Source: Medicago truncatula (Eukaryota; Streptophyta; Magnoliopsida; Fabales; Fabaceae). From it: 64,000 nt of DNA. The stretch is taken from the NCBI RefSeq assembly GCF_003473485.1, contig NC_053042.1:48695762-48759761 (forward strand), in the 5' to 3' direction. Positions 1 to 11,279 of the stretch are shown here, piece by piece. The first letter of the stretch is position 1. Every line of letters starts with the position of its first letter. A program made the position numbers and the translations under genes. A model generated the notes under the pieces. That model did not search any database, was not told the origin of the DNA, and saw nothing but the letters and a program-made list of their open reading frames with translations.

Positions 1-953
1 AACAGAATCTGTGTCAAAGCATAAATGTTCTTAAATGCTTTTGTTAAACAAATCAAAATATCCAAAGATAGTCCATAATTAATTAATATGTACACATTAA
101 TAAGAAGATAATCAAAAACAGTAGCAAACGCGACATACCATAATCACAATAAGGCGAGGGTAGAAGGCCAGGTGAATTTTCAAACGCACTGTTCAAGAAA
201 GAGTTACAAATTAAGCAGCAGAATAACACACAATCTCTTATAAGAAAAACACAATGTAAAAGAAGGTTTTTTGTTACCAAGCCATTGCTAGCTGAATCTC
301 CTTTAGTAATTTCACTGTTGCTCTACGATCACAATCTTTGGCTAAAGAGAGAAGAAAGCTTCTTGTGTATGAAATTCTTGACCTTCTGCAACATCAAAAT
401 TAAAAGAATCTTGATTAATATTTGATGATACAGGATAAGTGATAATGCATTACTTAACTAAGTGATCACAAATGCAAGTTACTTAATAGAGCCTAATTGG
501 TCCTTATAGATTGAACCAAGTTGAAACTGATTTACAATTTAATTAGGCGGAAATATAGCTAAATAGTTTATAACAAAACAAACGTAGTTAGTTTCTCTGA
601 GCTTCAAAAGATAATTTAGAATTAATATATTTGCTTTACAACTAATAATGAATTAATAATAATTATAAAATAGTAACGAACTTAAACAGAATACCTTATA
701 ACACGCCGTACAACAAAACAGATAATTTGTACGGAATAACAAAATAATTAATTAATAAAATAATAACAAACTTAAAACGGAACAAGCTTAAAACAAAACG
801 GTTAAACACAATAACAATTTGTCAAAAATAATGATAAAAATAAATAAAAAATAAAATAAAATAATAATAATCACAAGTTGAAATTTACTTGGAAGAATCA
901 TTGAAGTAAACATCGTAAGTAGAAAGTGCTGCATATCGATTTTCCTGGCCCAT
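1..953 (-). CDS. 5' end of an unidentified intron-rich gene, running off the left edge
   Basis: Four exons agree in phase: 953-889 (ATG, begins MGQENRYAALSTYDVYFNDS), 385-278, 188-139 and 8-1, with GTAAAT, GTAACA and GTATGT donors and TTGCAG, AACAG and ACACAG acceptors. The visible protein is about 76 residues. Exon 2 encodes RSRISYTRSFLLSLAKDCDR, in which YTRSFLL fits the YX4L-phi pattern of eIF4E-binding proteins; plant CBE1-type proteins (At4g01290) have a similar stretch as I remember it. The rest does not resemble that family to me, so I assign no function. Leader sequence probably reaches about 1370. The start is the first ATG in the exon, and the same frame continues across three introns, which argues for a real gene rather than chance. 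Confidence 0.6.
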
Positions 954-3900
954 TTTCTCGGGAAAATCCTCAATCACACAAGTCAAAGAGTATTTGACTC
1001 AAAATGCAAGAATCTTTTCAAGAATCAGTTAGACTAGCTGTACAAGAAGAAGAACGATTATAGAAAAATCGAGATCAAGATTAAGAAGAAAAGTTCCTAA
1101 ACCGAAAAACCTAAAATGTACTGAAAATGTATATTATATCATTTACGATTTTCGTTGAAAAGGAGAATGGCGAGTACAAGAGCAACGATAATAGCGTTTG
1201 GGGGACGAGGCGGTGGTGGAGGAAGTGAAGGAAAAGACAAACGAGACATTCTCTCACGTGTGAGGTTTTCTCGAGAAAATATTTTTGAGAGAGAAAATTA
1301 GGAGAAAGAGGGAAAAACTTGCGTAAGAAGTAAAACAAAACCAAGAACCAAAAGGAAGTAAGAGACTACTGAGCTTGAGCTTCACTATCACGCGACGCCA
1401 CGCGCTTGAGCTTCACTCACTTGTTTGTCACTAGCTCTCACTTATTATGGAGAAGAAAACATAATCAGTTTTTGATTCTTAATCCAGGATAATTGATTCT
1501 CAACGAATTGATTCGGAAAAAATTATTTTAGTTTAAAGTAAATTGAATGGAAAACAACTTTTGTCCGTACATGTTCATGTAGTTGAACAAGCGTTAAAAT
1601 CAATTCTCGAATATAAATCAAGTAGAGTCAATTATAGACGATATTAAAATTAATTTTATACTTCTAATATTGATTTTGAGACTCTTAAAAGTGAAATCTA
1701 ACATACACTCAATCAAATTGATTAAAGTACGAATTGATCAATAACTCAACCAACAATAAAATAAGCATAGAATTTTTATATATCAAAAGATTAACTACAC
1801 ATGAATAGAAACAAGCGAATAACATCTATGTCCATAAATTTTTGGATGACAAAATCAATCATTATAAACACAACATTTATGTAGAAGTTCAATAACCTCT
1901 TATTTTAAGAAGCCAAAAATATCTAAAACAAATGTTATAAAAGCATGCCGATTGTTAGAACATATTTTCTCAGTCTGACCATTTGTTTGACACAACTATT
2001 AGAGATATCTATCCTACTAGAAACAATACCTAATAAAATTATTATTGAATTTCTTTTTTATTAGAACTGAGTATGCAATTTGTGGGAATTGGCATGTCAA
2101 GAACAGTTCGGATATCAAGTTTATTAAACACTACACTTCACAATTTGTCAAAAAAAAAAGTTTATTAAACACTTCACAAAAAAGGTTAGTTAAGATTTTT
2201 TATGTAGACATGTAATCAGATACGTAAACGCTGGCATTAATTAAGAATTAAAAACCTTACCTCTAATGTCAATGTTCTTCAATGCCAAGTGCTTTTCTTT
2301 AAACTTACTCCACCTCTTCTTTGCTTCACTTTGCGATGCTTATGTGCTTCTTTAATTAAACACAAGTTAACCCCTCCCTCTGTTATATAAATCTGACATT
2401 ATCTTTCAGTAACAACTTTTCTTAGGGATTGCTCAAAAAAAAAAAAATTCTTAGGGTCCATTCGGTAACAACTTTTTTAGTAATTTACGATGAGATTATC
2501 TAATTTAAACTCGTGTTCATTTCAATTTTGAATTTTTTTAATATGATATTAGATATTGTTGACAAGGTCAAACTACTAACTAACTTTTTCTTGACAAGGC
2601 AAACTACTAACTTAAAGCGTTTTTTTTTTTTTTTTTTTTTTTACAAAGCGAATAAACTTGTTTAATTTTTTTTTTCAGTGGAGTTTGTGTTTACCTATTT
2701 GATACGCTCAATTTTATTAGTTTATAGTAGCATTTTCTTATATGCTGCCTTAGGCTGCAACATATCATTTATCTCTCTCTTTTTTTTTAATCAATATCTT
2801 AATTAAAAAAAATATATTAATAAAAAACATCCCGAGGGAGAGTTTTTTTTTATCCATTATAATGCTATCCAACTCAAAAGATTAATTTTTATTGTTGCGT
2901 ATAGATGATACTTTATTCACACACAAATTTTTTAATTACGTCATCTCATAAGACAAATAGTAATTTGTTTCTGAATGTGTAGCGAGTAGTCACAATGGTC
3001 CTTCATTGTAGGGAACTTGCAAAATAATTTCTGATTAAGCACTCGTTTATCGAAATAGTCCATGACGAGAACAAATGCTCGTATTTATGATCAATACATG
3101 CTTATATTTTTCATACCTACTATTCGTTTTAACCCTCTGCGCGTTAACCCACTACACTTCAACCCTCCAAGAGCTCTAAGGTCATGGGGTTAAAGAAAAC
3201 ATTTTATCACATCAACTACTTTGACTAACAAATTACACAGTCAAAGATTATTTTGTACTTACTTCATTGATGTACTATTGTGTTTATTAGTTATACATTC
3301 AGATATGAAAATGATTATTTTCCCTATAACATGACATCATTTTGAAACAAGAAATTGAGATAATTTAAAAAAAAAAACAAAAAATTATATATATTTAAAT
3401 CCAAACAAATTCAATTAGTATTTTTTTTAAAAAGTAATTTTTATTACTATAAACAAAAGCTAAATAAATTCTAAATTTTTTAATAAAATATTTACAAAAT
3501 AATATCTAAATTATTCAATGTCAAAATCAATTTTACTTTAAACCATAACACAATGCACTTTATAGAAGGAAAAAAAAAATCAAAACCTATCTTTTTCTTT
3601 GTTTATCCAACATTATTTATAGTGATAGACAATTAAGTTGTAGTTAAATATACAAACATGACTTTTACCTATGGATAAATAAACCTTTACTTATGAACAA
3701 TTCATAATTAACAACATAATTGTTGTCTTCCCAAACCTTTACCTAAAAAAAAACTATATTTAGTGATGGTTTTATTGACCTTTTTCTCTCGACAGTAATT
3801 GTTTGAAGAGATTAATTAGAATATTGTTTGGAGAGATTATTTTTATTAATCATTTTGAAAAATAATAAGTTATACAAGTTTTTTATTTGTTGTGTAGTTT

Positions 3901-4667
3901 TTTTTTTTTTTTACTTTGTTGGGAAAAACCTAACCAGCGCGCATATAGTAGTGCAATACCAACGAATTGGCCGTCATGCTGTATATCATTTCTCTTTGGT
4001 AAGTATAGATAGATAGATCAATGCCGACCATAATACAATACAAAATTGTATTATGCTCAATACGAGGGGACCTGTGCATTTTATGCTAAATACGATGAAT
4101 TACCCTTGTATTTGCTCCTAGTTACTTTAGTCCCTCATTTCTTTAACCATCCAAGCATTCAATCACAACCAAATTTTCAGTCCCTTAGATGAACCCCATC
4201 GTTTGTCTTTCTTGAATTGTGGGAACACATTGTTTCATATGAACCGTTTAATTACTTCTTTGTCGTATTTGAATTGCTTGAAGGATTCTTAAGGATGAAG
4301 AACCAAGTCTAACTCAACATCAATGCATTGTTAAAAGTAAAACTACTTCTTTGTGAGATCATGATCTCACTAATCTACATAACATTTTGAAACCTACCAT
4401 CCCAACAAATTTCTAATTTGTTTGCTAATAAAAAGAAATAAGAAAGTCAAAATTTATTTATACTACAAAATTAGGTGATGCACACCAAAAGCACATTTGA
4501 TACCACTTGATAACATGCCAAAGACAGTAAAAAATAAAACGTGTAGACCGATATGCATGCATCATCCATCACGCTAAACATTTAAACATAATAAGATGAC
4601 ACCATAAGTTTTTTCCTGCAATAAACAACTGACACAAACATAAAGACCATTGGTGAGTGGTGACTCC
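954..4667. other. intergenic, AT-rich, no gene seen
   Basis: About 954-1370 is the likely 5' leader and promoter of the leftward gene. The rest has long A and T runs (a T-run near 2621-2642) and no supported coding frame or RNA gene. A short perfect hairpin of the type ATAATACAAT/ATTGTATTAT lies near 4031-4056. The small ORF at 3828-4016 has no recognisable features. Confidence 0.6.
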
Positions 4668-7608
4668 TTAATCAACCTCCTCCATCTTGCTCTCTTCAGC
4701 GCCTACTTCCTCCTCCATTGGAGGCATGTCTTCATCTCCACCAGTCTCTTCCTCATCAATGCTGAGACCCAGCTTCAACATTCTGTGAATTCTACCAGCA
4801 AACATGTTTGGATCATCCAGGCTAAATCCAGAAGTTAAGAGTGCTGTCTCAAAGAGAAGCAACACAAGGTCCTTCACAGACTTATCATTCTTATCAGCTT
4901 CAGCCCTCTTTCTCAGCTCCTCCATAATGCCATTGTCAGGGTTGATCTCCATTGTCTTCTTGCTAGACATGTAACCACTCATGCTGCTATCTCTCAGTGC
5001 TTGAGCCTTCATGATCCTTTCCATGTTTGCACTCCATCCATATTCACCAGTCACCAAACAGCATGGAGAATCCACAATCCTATCAGAGACAACTACCTTT
5101 TCAACTTTGTCTCCAATACCTCCTTCATTGTCCTGCACAGATCCTCAAACGATTTCTTCTTCTCCTCTCTCTTCTTTTTCTCTTCCTCACTTTCCTCATC
5201 CAACTTCAACCCTTCCTTTGTAGCAGATACCAATTTCTTTCCATCATACTCCTTCAGTTGGCCAACAGCATACTCATCAATAGCATCCACCATGAAAAGC
5301 ACCTCATAGCCCTTCTTCTTAAGTTTCTCCAGGAATGGAGAATTCTCCACAGCCTTCTTACTCTCACCAGTGATATAGTAAATATCCTTTTGACCCTCCT
5401 TCATTCTGGTAACATAGTCCTTCAAACTTGTCATCTCATCTCCACTTTTTGTAGAGTGGTATCTGAGCAAATCAGCTAATTTAGCTCTGTTCTGACTATC
5501 CTCATGGATACCCAATTTCAAATTCTTGGAGAAAGCATCATAGAATTTGTTGTAATCTTCCTTATTTTCAGCAATCTCATTGAACATCTCAATGCACTTC
5601 TTCACAAGGTTCTTCCTAATCACCTTCAAAATCTTATTCTGCTGCAGCATCTCACGAGAGATGTTGAGTGGCAAATCATCAGAGTCAACTACACCCTTGA
5701 CAAATCCAAGGTACTCAGGAATGAGCTCTTCACAGTTGTCCATAATGAAAACCCTCCTCACATACAGCTTTATATTGTTCATCTTCTTCCTAGTGTCAAA
5801 CAAATCAAACGGTGCCCGTTTGGGAACAAAGATAATAGCTTTGAACTCAAGTTGACCCTCCACAGAAAAGTGCTTAACAGCCAAGTGTTCTTCCCAATCA
5901 TTAGTAATGCTCTTGTAGAATGAAGCATACTCATCCTTTGTAATCTCTTCTGGCTTACGCAACCAAATTGGTTTCTGTTTGTTGATTTGTTGCCACTCAT
6001 GAGAAACCTCCTTAATCTTCTTTTTCTTCTTTGAATCTTTCTCCTTCCCTTCATCTACATCCTCAACATCTCCTTCCTCTTCCTTCTTGGGTTCATCATC
6101 CTCATCATCACTAATCTCTTTCTCAGTTGTCTTCTCAGTCCAGAGGTAGATTGGGTAGCTAATGAACTCAGAATGTTTCTTCACAAGATCCTTAATCCTT
6201 CTCTCTTCTAAATACTCCAACTGTAACAAATAACCAATACAAAATTCAATATATCATTAGTCTATTGACACAAGAAGGAAAACAAAGAGGCCTAAGATCA
6301 ACATTATAGAGTACAATCATGATTCAAATTAGCTGTTTATCCAAAGACTCATTTTCAAATTTCGCTTCAAATCTTCTGTGCCATAGCAACATCATATAAG
6401 CTCATACATCTTAATGAACCTATAAATAATTCAAATCATAAACAAACAACAAAAGAAAATTGGTTTGTTATGCAAAATTGTCAAAAAGTGTAGCTGGCAA
6501 ATTTAAAGTGACTCATTATATGTATGTATCAAAATTTAAGGTAAAATTATGTCCAAAATAGATGCACACTAGAGATTCTTATTGATTGAGTTGAATTCAA
6601 TATTGAAGCATAAAATAATTTTTTTCAAGAGGCTAGTATTGAATCATAATAAAATTGTTAAATACTAATAACCATGAATGCTATCAATTTAGCCTCTAGA
6701 TTAATAATAATATTTTCAAATTATCGTTCATATTGAAAGTCTTTGATCATAATTATATGTCCATTTAATTTCTCAAACTGTCTAGAAATTAGAAAGCTCT
6801 AGGAATATAGTTGTAGTTTAATGTGTTTACCTGATCTTCCTTGAGGAACAAGGTAATCTTAGTTCCTCTACCAAGTTGTTCACCATTAACATCCCTAGTA
6901 ACAGTGAAAGATCCACCAGCTTGTGATTCCCAAATGTATTGTTCATCATCATTGTGCTTAGTAGTAACAATAACTTTCTCCGCAACAAGATAAGCAGAGT
7001 AAAAACCAACACCAAATTGACCAATCATGCTAACATCAGCCCCAGCTTGCAATGCCTCCATGAATTCCTTTGTACCAGACCTCGCAATTGTACCCAAATT
7101 GTTGACCAAATCTGAAACAATCAACAACACACCCATTAAATATGAATTAACAAGCACACGACACTGACATTGACACATCTTTGATCAGAAGTGTTAGTGT
7201 TTCAGATTAATGTATGAAAAAGGTGTTTTAATTAATTTACCTGCTTTAGTCATGCCAATGCCACTATCAATGATTGATAGTGTTTTGTTAGCCTTATCAG
7301 GAACAAGTCTGATGAAAAGCTCTGGCTGAGCATCGAGCTTGCTCTTGTCCGTTAAGCTTTCAAATCGAATTTTATCCAAAGCCTGTAATGAAAAAAATTC
7401 AGAATCAATTATTCTAAAGTAATGTAATGCGACCAAAAGAAATAGAAAATGAAGAATAAGAAAAACTGACGTCGGAGGCATTGCTGATGAGCTCACGAAG
7501 GAAAATCTCTTTGTTGCTGTAAAAAGTGTTGATGATGAGACTGAGAAGTTGGTTGATCTCAGCCTGGAATGCAAAGGTTTCGGTGTCACACATTTCGAAT
7601 TCTGCCAT
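4668..7608 (-). CDS. HSP90: cytosolic heat shock protein 90 (HSP83/HSP81 type), frameshifted in exon 4
   Basis: ATP-dependent dimeric chaperone of the cytosol. Four exons: 7608-7471 ([20 protein letters not shown]), 7382-7241, 7111-6831 and 6220-4668; phases agree. Visible are the GHKL ATPase parts [31 protein letters not shown] and [17 protein letters not shown], a charged linker rich in E, K and D (about 6150-6010), the middle domain with [20 protein letters not shown], and a C-terminal MEEVD that marks the cytosolic form and binds TPR co-chaperones. Near 5113-5114 the frame breaks: ...LCRTMKEVL is followed one base out of register by [20 protein letters not shown], which then runs to MEEVD. 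As written, translation ends at about residue 570 of an expected roughly 704. Everything else is intact, so this is either a sequencing or assembly error or a very recent lesion. Confidence 0.93.
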
Positions 7609-7696
7609 TGATGAATAGCGTGTTTGAGTTAGTTTGATAATAATATCACAGAAGATTAATCGACGTTATTGTAGTTTGTTTATCTTCGAAGTTGAG

Positions 7697-7775
7697 TATT
7701 AAATAGCGAGGAGCGGGAGCGTCGAGATTGTTCTAGCAACGTCGTCCAGAAGTCGCGAACTTAGTGATTCTCGAA
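7697..7775 (-). promoter_or_regulatory. HSP90 promoter: TATA box and heat-shock elements
   Basis: On the minus strand TATTTAATA (7697-7705) lies about 90 bases upstream of the ATG. Just upstream, TTCTCGAA (7768-7775) is a perfect TTCnnGAA heat-shock-factor site, with further GAA units at 7749-7751 and 7757-7759 and TTC-rich sequence to about 7800. Clustered GAA/TTC units are the known HSF target; inducibility here is inferred. Confidence 0.7.
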
Positions 7776-7874
7776 CCTGCTCAAAGTTTCTTCTTTCTTA
7801 AGGCCATTAAAACTATTTTTAGATACTTTGTTTAAAAAAAAAAAAAACATTTTGGAAGGAAAAATCCATATAAC

Positions 7875-7946
7875 AGGGCCCAACCGGGTTCGAACCGGTG
7901 ACCTCTTGATCTGCAGTCAAATGCTCTACCACTGAGCTATGGACCC
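7875..7946 (-). tRNA. tRNA-Cys (anticodon GCA)
   Basis: 72-nt cloverleaf read on the minus strand. The acceptor stem GGGTCCA pairs with TGGGCCC (one G-T pair), and the anticodon loop CTGCAGA sits on a TTGA/TCAA stem. The GCA anticodon is at 7912-7914, and the T loop lies in GGTTCGAACC. The discriminator base is T. A T-run at about 7860-7864, some ten bases downstream, serves as Pol III terminator. No intron. Confidence 0.95.
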
Positions 7947-7969
7947 CACATGTTGATTAATTCGATTTT

Positions 7970-8937
7970 ACATTTTATTTTTGGTATCACTGTTCCATTG
8001 TTTTTTGTTGTTACATTGCTAGTATTTTTATTTTTTTTTAGGAATCATTGCTAGTATTATTATTTCTTTAAGAATTTTTTCTGATTTATTATAAAATTAT
8101 TATTATAAGGTACTAGAATTTAGAGAGACACTCTCTAACCTTTTATCTACTTTTTTTTTTATTGTACTAATATGTATAAATTACAAAAAAATTGTTTTTA
8201 TAAAATTTTGATTAAAATCATGTTGATTTTGATTAAAATGATAATATAGATAATACATAGTTTGTATTTTATATTTTAACAAACAATACTTATCTTATAA
8301 CAATATAACAAATATAAATTCTGATTTTTTGAATGACACCAATAAAATAATATTCTTATAGTTAAATTTGTTTAAAGATATAATTGATAGTGAAAAAGTT
8401 AGTCAAAAATCATTTTTTTATATATAGTGTAGAAGTATAGATATTATTGTTTTTCTGATTTATTATAAAATTATTCTTATAATGTTTTTCTCTAATGTGC
8501 TAGTTTTTAATAGTTGTCGTTGTATCATGTTTCCTTTCAAAAAAAAAAAAATCGTTATATCATGTTTAATTTTAATACAATTAATCATTTTTAAAAAAAT
8601 CATGCACTAACTTTAAACGTCTGTTATTTTGAGACGGAAGGAGTAGTTTTTTTACTTGAACTTTTTTAATTCTTAGTTCAAATTAGTTGAACTATCCAAC
8701 CTCATAAATTTTTTTACAGACCGCTTTGTGATTTTATTAAAATTATTATGTGTATACACTTACAAAGGTTAGTTTTCTACATATTTAAACATCTCTTTTT
8801 ACATATTTTGTTTTCATTCTCAAGTTAGCTTCATGTGAATTTTCTCATGTTGTTCGAGACACAATTCGGAAAAGTACATTTCTCTCAATCAAAATTGGAA
8901 CATAGATTTTTCATATCATGGAAGACACTTGTTTGAA
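7970..8937. other. intergenic, no gene seen
   Basis: AT-rich sequence without a supported frame. Near 8632-8653 there is one end (GAGACGGAAGGAGTA) typical of Stowaway/Mariner MITEs, but I could not find a matching second end. Confidence 0.5.
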
Positions 8938-9684
8938 GGTGCCATTTAATTTGGGAAAGATTAGTTTTTTCCCATCATGGGAAAGTAAGTTTTAACCATT
9001 AGATCTAATAAAGAATATACTCTTATCATACTCCCTCAACACTCAATTTTTCTCCCTCTCTCCCTCTTCAACCACACAAACATCAACCAAATTACTCACT
9101 TTCTCTCTCTACGTCCTCCTCCTCTCCTCTCCTTTCTCTCTCTTCATGAATGGGTATGAGTATTGCCATGATTAATATTCCAGATCTAAAAACTCCATTG
9201 TTGTATTAGTTTTTTTTTTGCCGTCAAAAGCAATCTATAAAATTCCTGCTTTCTTACTAAATGAGCTTCCAACGATTCAACCGGAAACGAATTTCAAATT
9301 TAAAAGAGATGAAAAAAAAATTAGAGACAATTTTTTATGAAGAAGAAGTGCTTCCACTTCAAACAATAATAGGTTATCTTGGTAAAAAATAGAGGCAAAT
9401 TTCAGCCAGCAACCATACTTCTCTAATTTATTCCATTTTCATCTTCAATCTCTCGAATAAGTAATTATTTTCCATTTTCCTCTTCATTTTGAGTTTAACT
9501 ATTTCGATACTGCTTGGATCTTAGTTGAAGAAATGAGAAGAGGAAAAACGGGTAAAGGATGATGGTGGAAGATGATGAAGAAAAAAATAGTGTGTTGAAA
9601 GACCATGATAAAATTGTGTTCCAAGTTAAAAACTAACTTTCCCATGGTGGGAAAAAACAAGCTTTTTCCAAATTAAATGGCACC
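8938..9684. mobile_element. non-autonomous Mutator-like element (MULE/MITE)
   Basis: Long terminal inverted repeats of about 57 bases: the left end begins GGTGCCATTTAATTTGGGAA and the right end, read inversely, begins GGTGCCATTTAATTTGGAAA; both continue into a shared TTTTTTCCCAnCATGGGAAAG. It is flanked by 9-bp direct repeats TTGTTTGAA (8929-8937) and TTGTTTGAG (9685-9693, one mismatch). A 9-bp duplication with long TIRs is the Mutator signature. The interior is pyrimidine-rich with no transposase frame and no host gene fragment that I recognise. Confidence 0.8.
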
Positions 9685-10261
9685 TTGTTTGAGAGTCCGT
9701 TCTACTAGATTGAATCATTGATCCCATTTTAATTTATCCCTTCAAACATTGGAATTGTTTTGGGAATCTAAATATAAAGTCTTTACTTTAATATTTTCCA
9801 CGTTCCAATTTCAACTTAAAAATACCACCTTCAAAACCCCTTTTTGAGGTTGTTAAAGCAACACAACGGGGACTCATCCGTCACGGTAAGTTTCAGTTTC
9901 TTCTCAAGAATAGGAACACGTTCGTTCTTTCCTATGCATTTCTTCTACGAACGTGAAGCTTCAACCCACCACCCCCATCAGCATGAGGTAAAGCTGAACA
10001 AAAATGTTTTTGTTTTGTTTCTCTCTCCATATAATTTAGAGTAGTGTTATTTGAACAATCATTTTGTAAGACAACTTGTGGGACAATCAAAATATAGAAA
10101 GAAATGTGAATCTTGACACAAAAACCAAAGCAATAGAGAGAGAAAATGAGAATATGATGTGAGTATGAGAGAGAAAGTTGTCACAAAATGGATGTTCAAA
10201 TATCATTTCTTTATAATTTATTCAGTTTTTCTATTTTAAATTTAGACGTGGCATGTGGCAC
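9685..10261. other. intergenic, no gene seen
   Basis: Contains an uninterpreted 66-codon ORF on + (9844-10044) with no domain or splice context. Nothing else recognisable. Confidence 0.4.
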
Positions 10262-10527
10262 TGTTAGGTGATGAATATCACTCACTACTAAATTACTCTA
10301 ACTACTCATATCTAAGAAACTAAAATAATATTGAAATTCTTCATTGATTCAATATAAGGTTATACAATACTTATATAGGTAAATGCACATTCACAATAAG
10401 ACAAGTGCACCCTAACATACTCAATATCACTTTCTACATTAGATCCTTCTAGATTAAGATGAGTAATTTTGCTTCTAGAACTAGGCGAGTCACCACATAA
10501 ATGTTCCTTATTTTAATTATCCTAACA
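10262..10527 (-). mobile_element. solo LTR of a small Ty1/copia-type element (fossil)
   Basis: A 266-bp unit bounded by TGTTAGG and CCTAACA. On the minus strand it starts TGTTAGGATAATT and ends CACCTAACA, with a TATA-like CTATATAAG inside. The flanks are near-identical 5-bp repeats (GGCAC, 10257-10261; GACAC, 10528-10532). No internal region or primer-binding site is adjacent, so it is the product of LTR-LTR recombination. Confidence 0.7.
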
Positions 10528-10532
10528 GACAC

Positions 10533-11279
10533 TTTACTAATTTTTGGTGAATGTCAGGTGCAGTTCGCGCCCAAAAGACACTGAAGTGTGATCCGCTCCA
10601 TGACATGTGGTGCGCCAAGCCGCGTCAAAGTGTTGCTGCTTTGTACATATCAAATAGAGTACTACATGAGGGATAATATAAATAGTAAATTCTTTTTCAA
10701 TGATAAGCTAGTGAATTGGTTATGAGAATAGCTATAAGCTGTAAACTTTTACGGTTTATTCGTAATCTAAATAACAATAATGTCATCTATATGAAGCTCG
10801 TATCTTATCTCAATATTGTTGTAAACATTGAAAATCATAAAATAAGTCTTTCTTGATGTACAAAAGGAATTGGATAATTGGAATAACTCTTGCTTGCATT
10901 AGAAAAGGAATTGGATGATTGAAAATGTTAGATTGATTCACTAGTAATATGTAGATTATCAATGCATCAAGAGATTCACAACTATCAGACTTATATAAAA
11001 TCAGAAATCTGTAATTAAAATAAACACCATTTTGTCCAACTACTTACCTAGTACCTGTCTATCCGGGAAAAGGAAAACATACATGTATAAAGTTCAATTA
11101 TGTTTCAATGCATATCAAGGATCTGTGATACGTAGTGTATGATGGACTAATTCTACATTATGGAAGAAAATAACCTTTGCTATCATATCAATATAATTTA
11201 AAGTTCATATTTATCCATATTATCTCATTAAGAAAAACAAAAAAAAGAACAAAATTGACATCCATATTATCATAAGACA
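10533..11279. other. intergenic, 3' flank of PG1
   Basis: No gene seen. About 11155-11279 is the 3' flank of PG1, and similar sequence is found after PG2 (about 18715) and PG4 (about 26245), so it belongs to the duplicated unit. Confidence 0.5.

Noticed and set aside
5001-5923. Plus-strand ORFs of 91-150 codons opposite HSP90
   Set aside because: They are antisense shadows of a strongly conserved coding exon and show no family features of their own.
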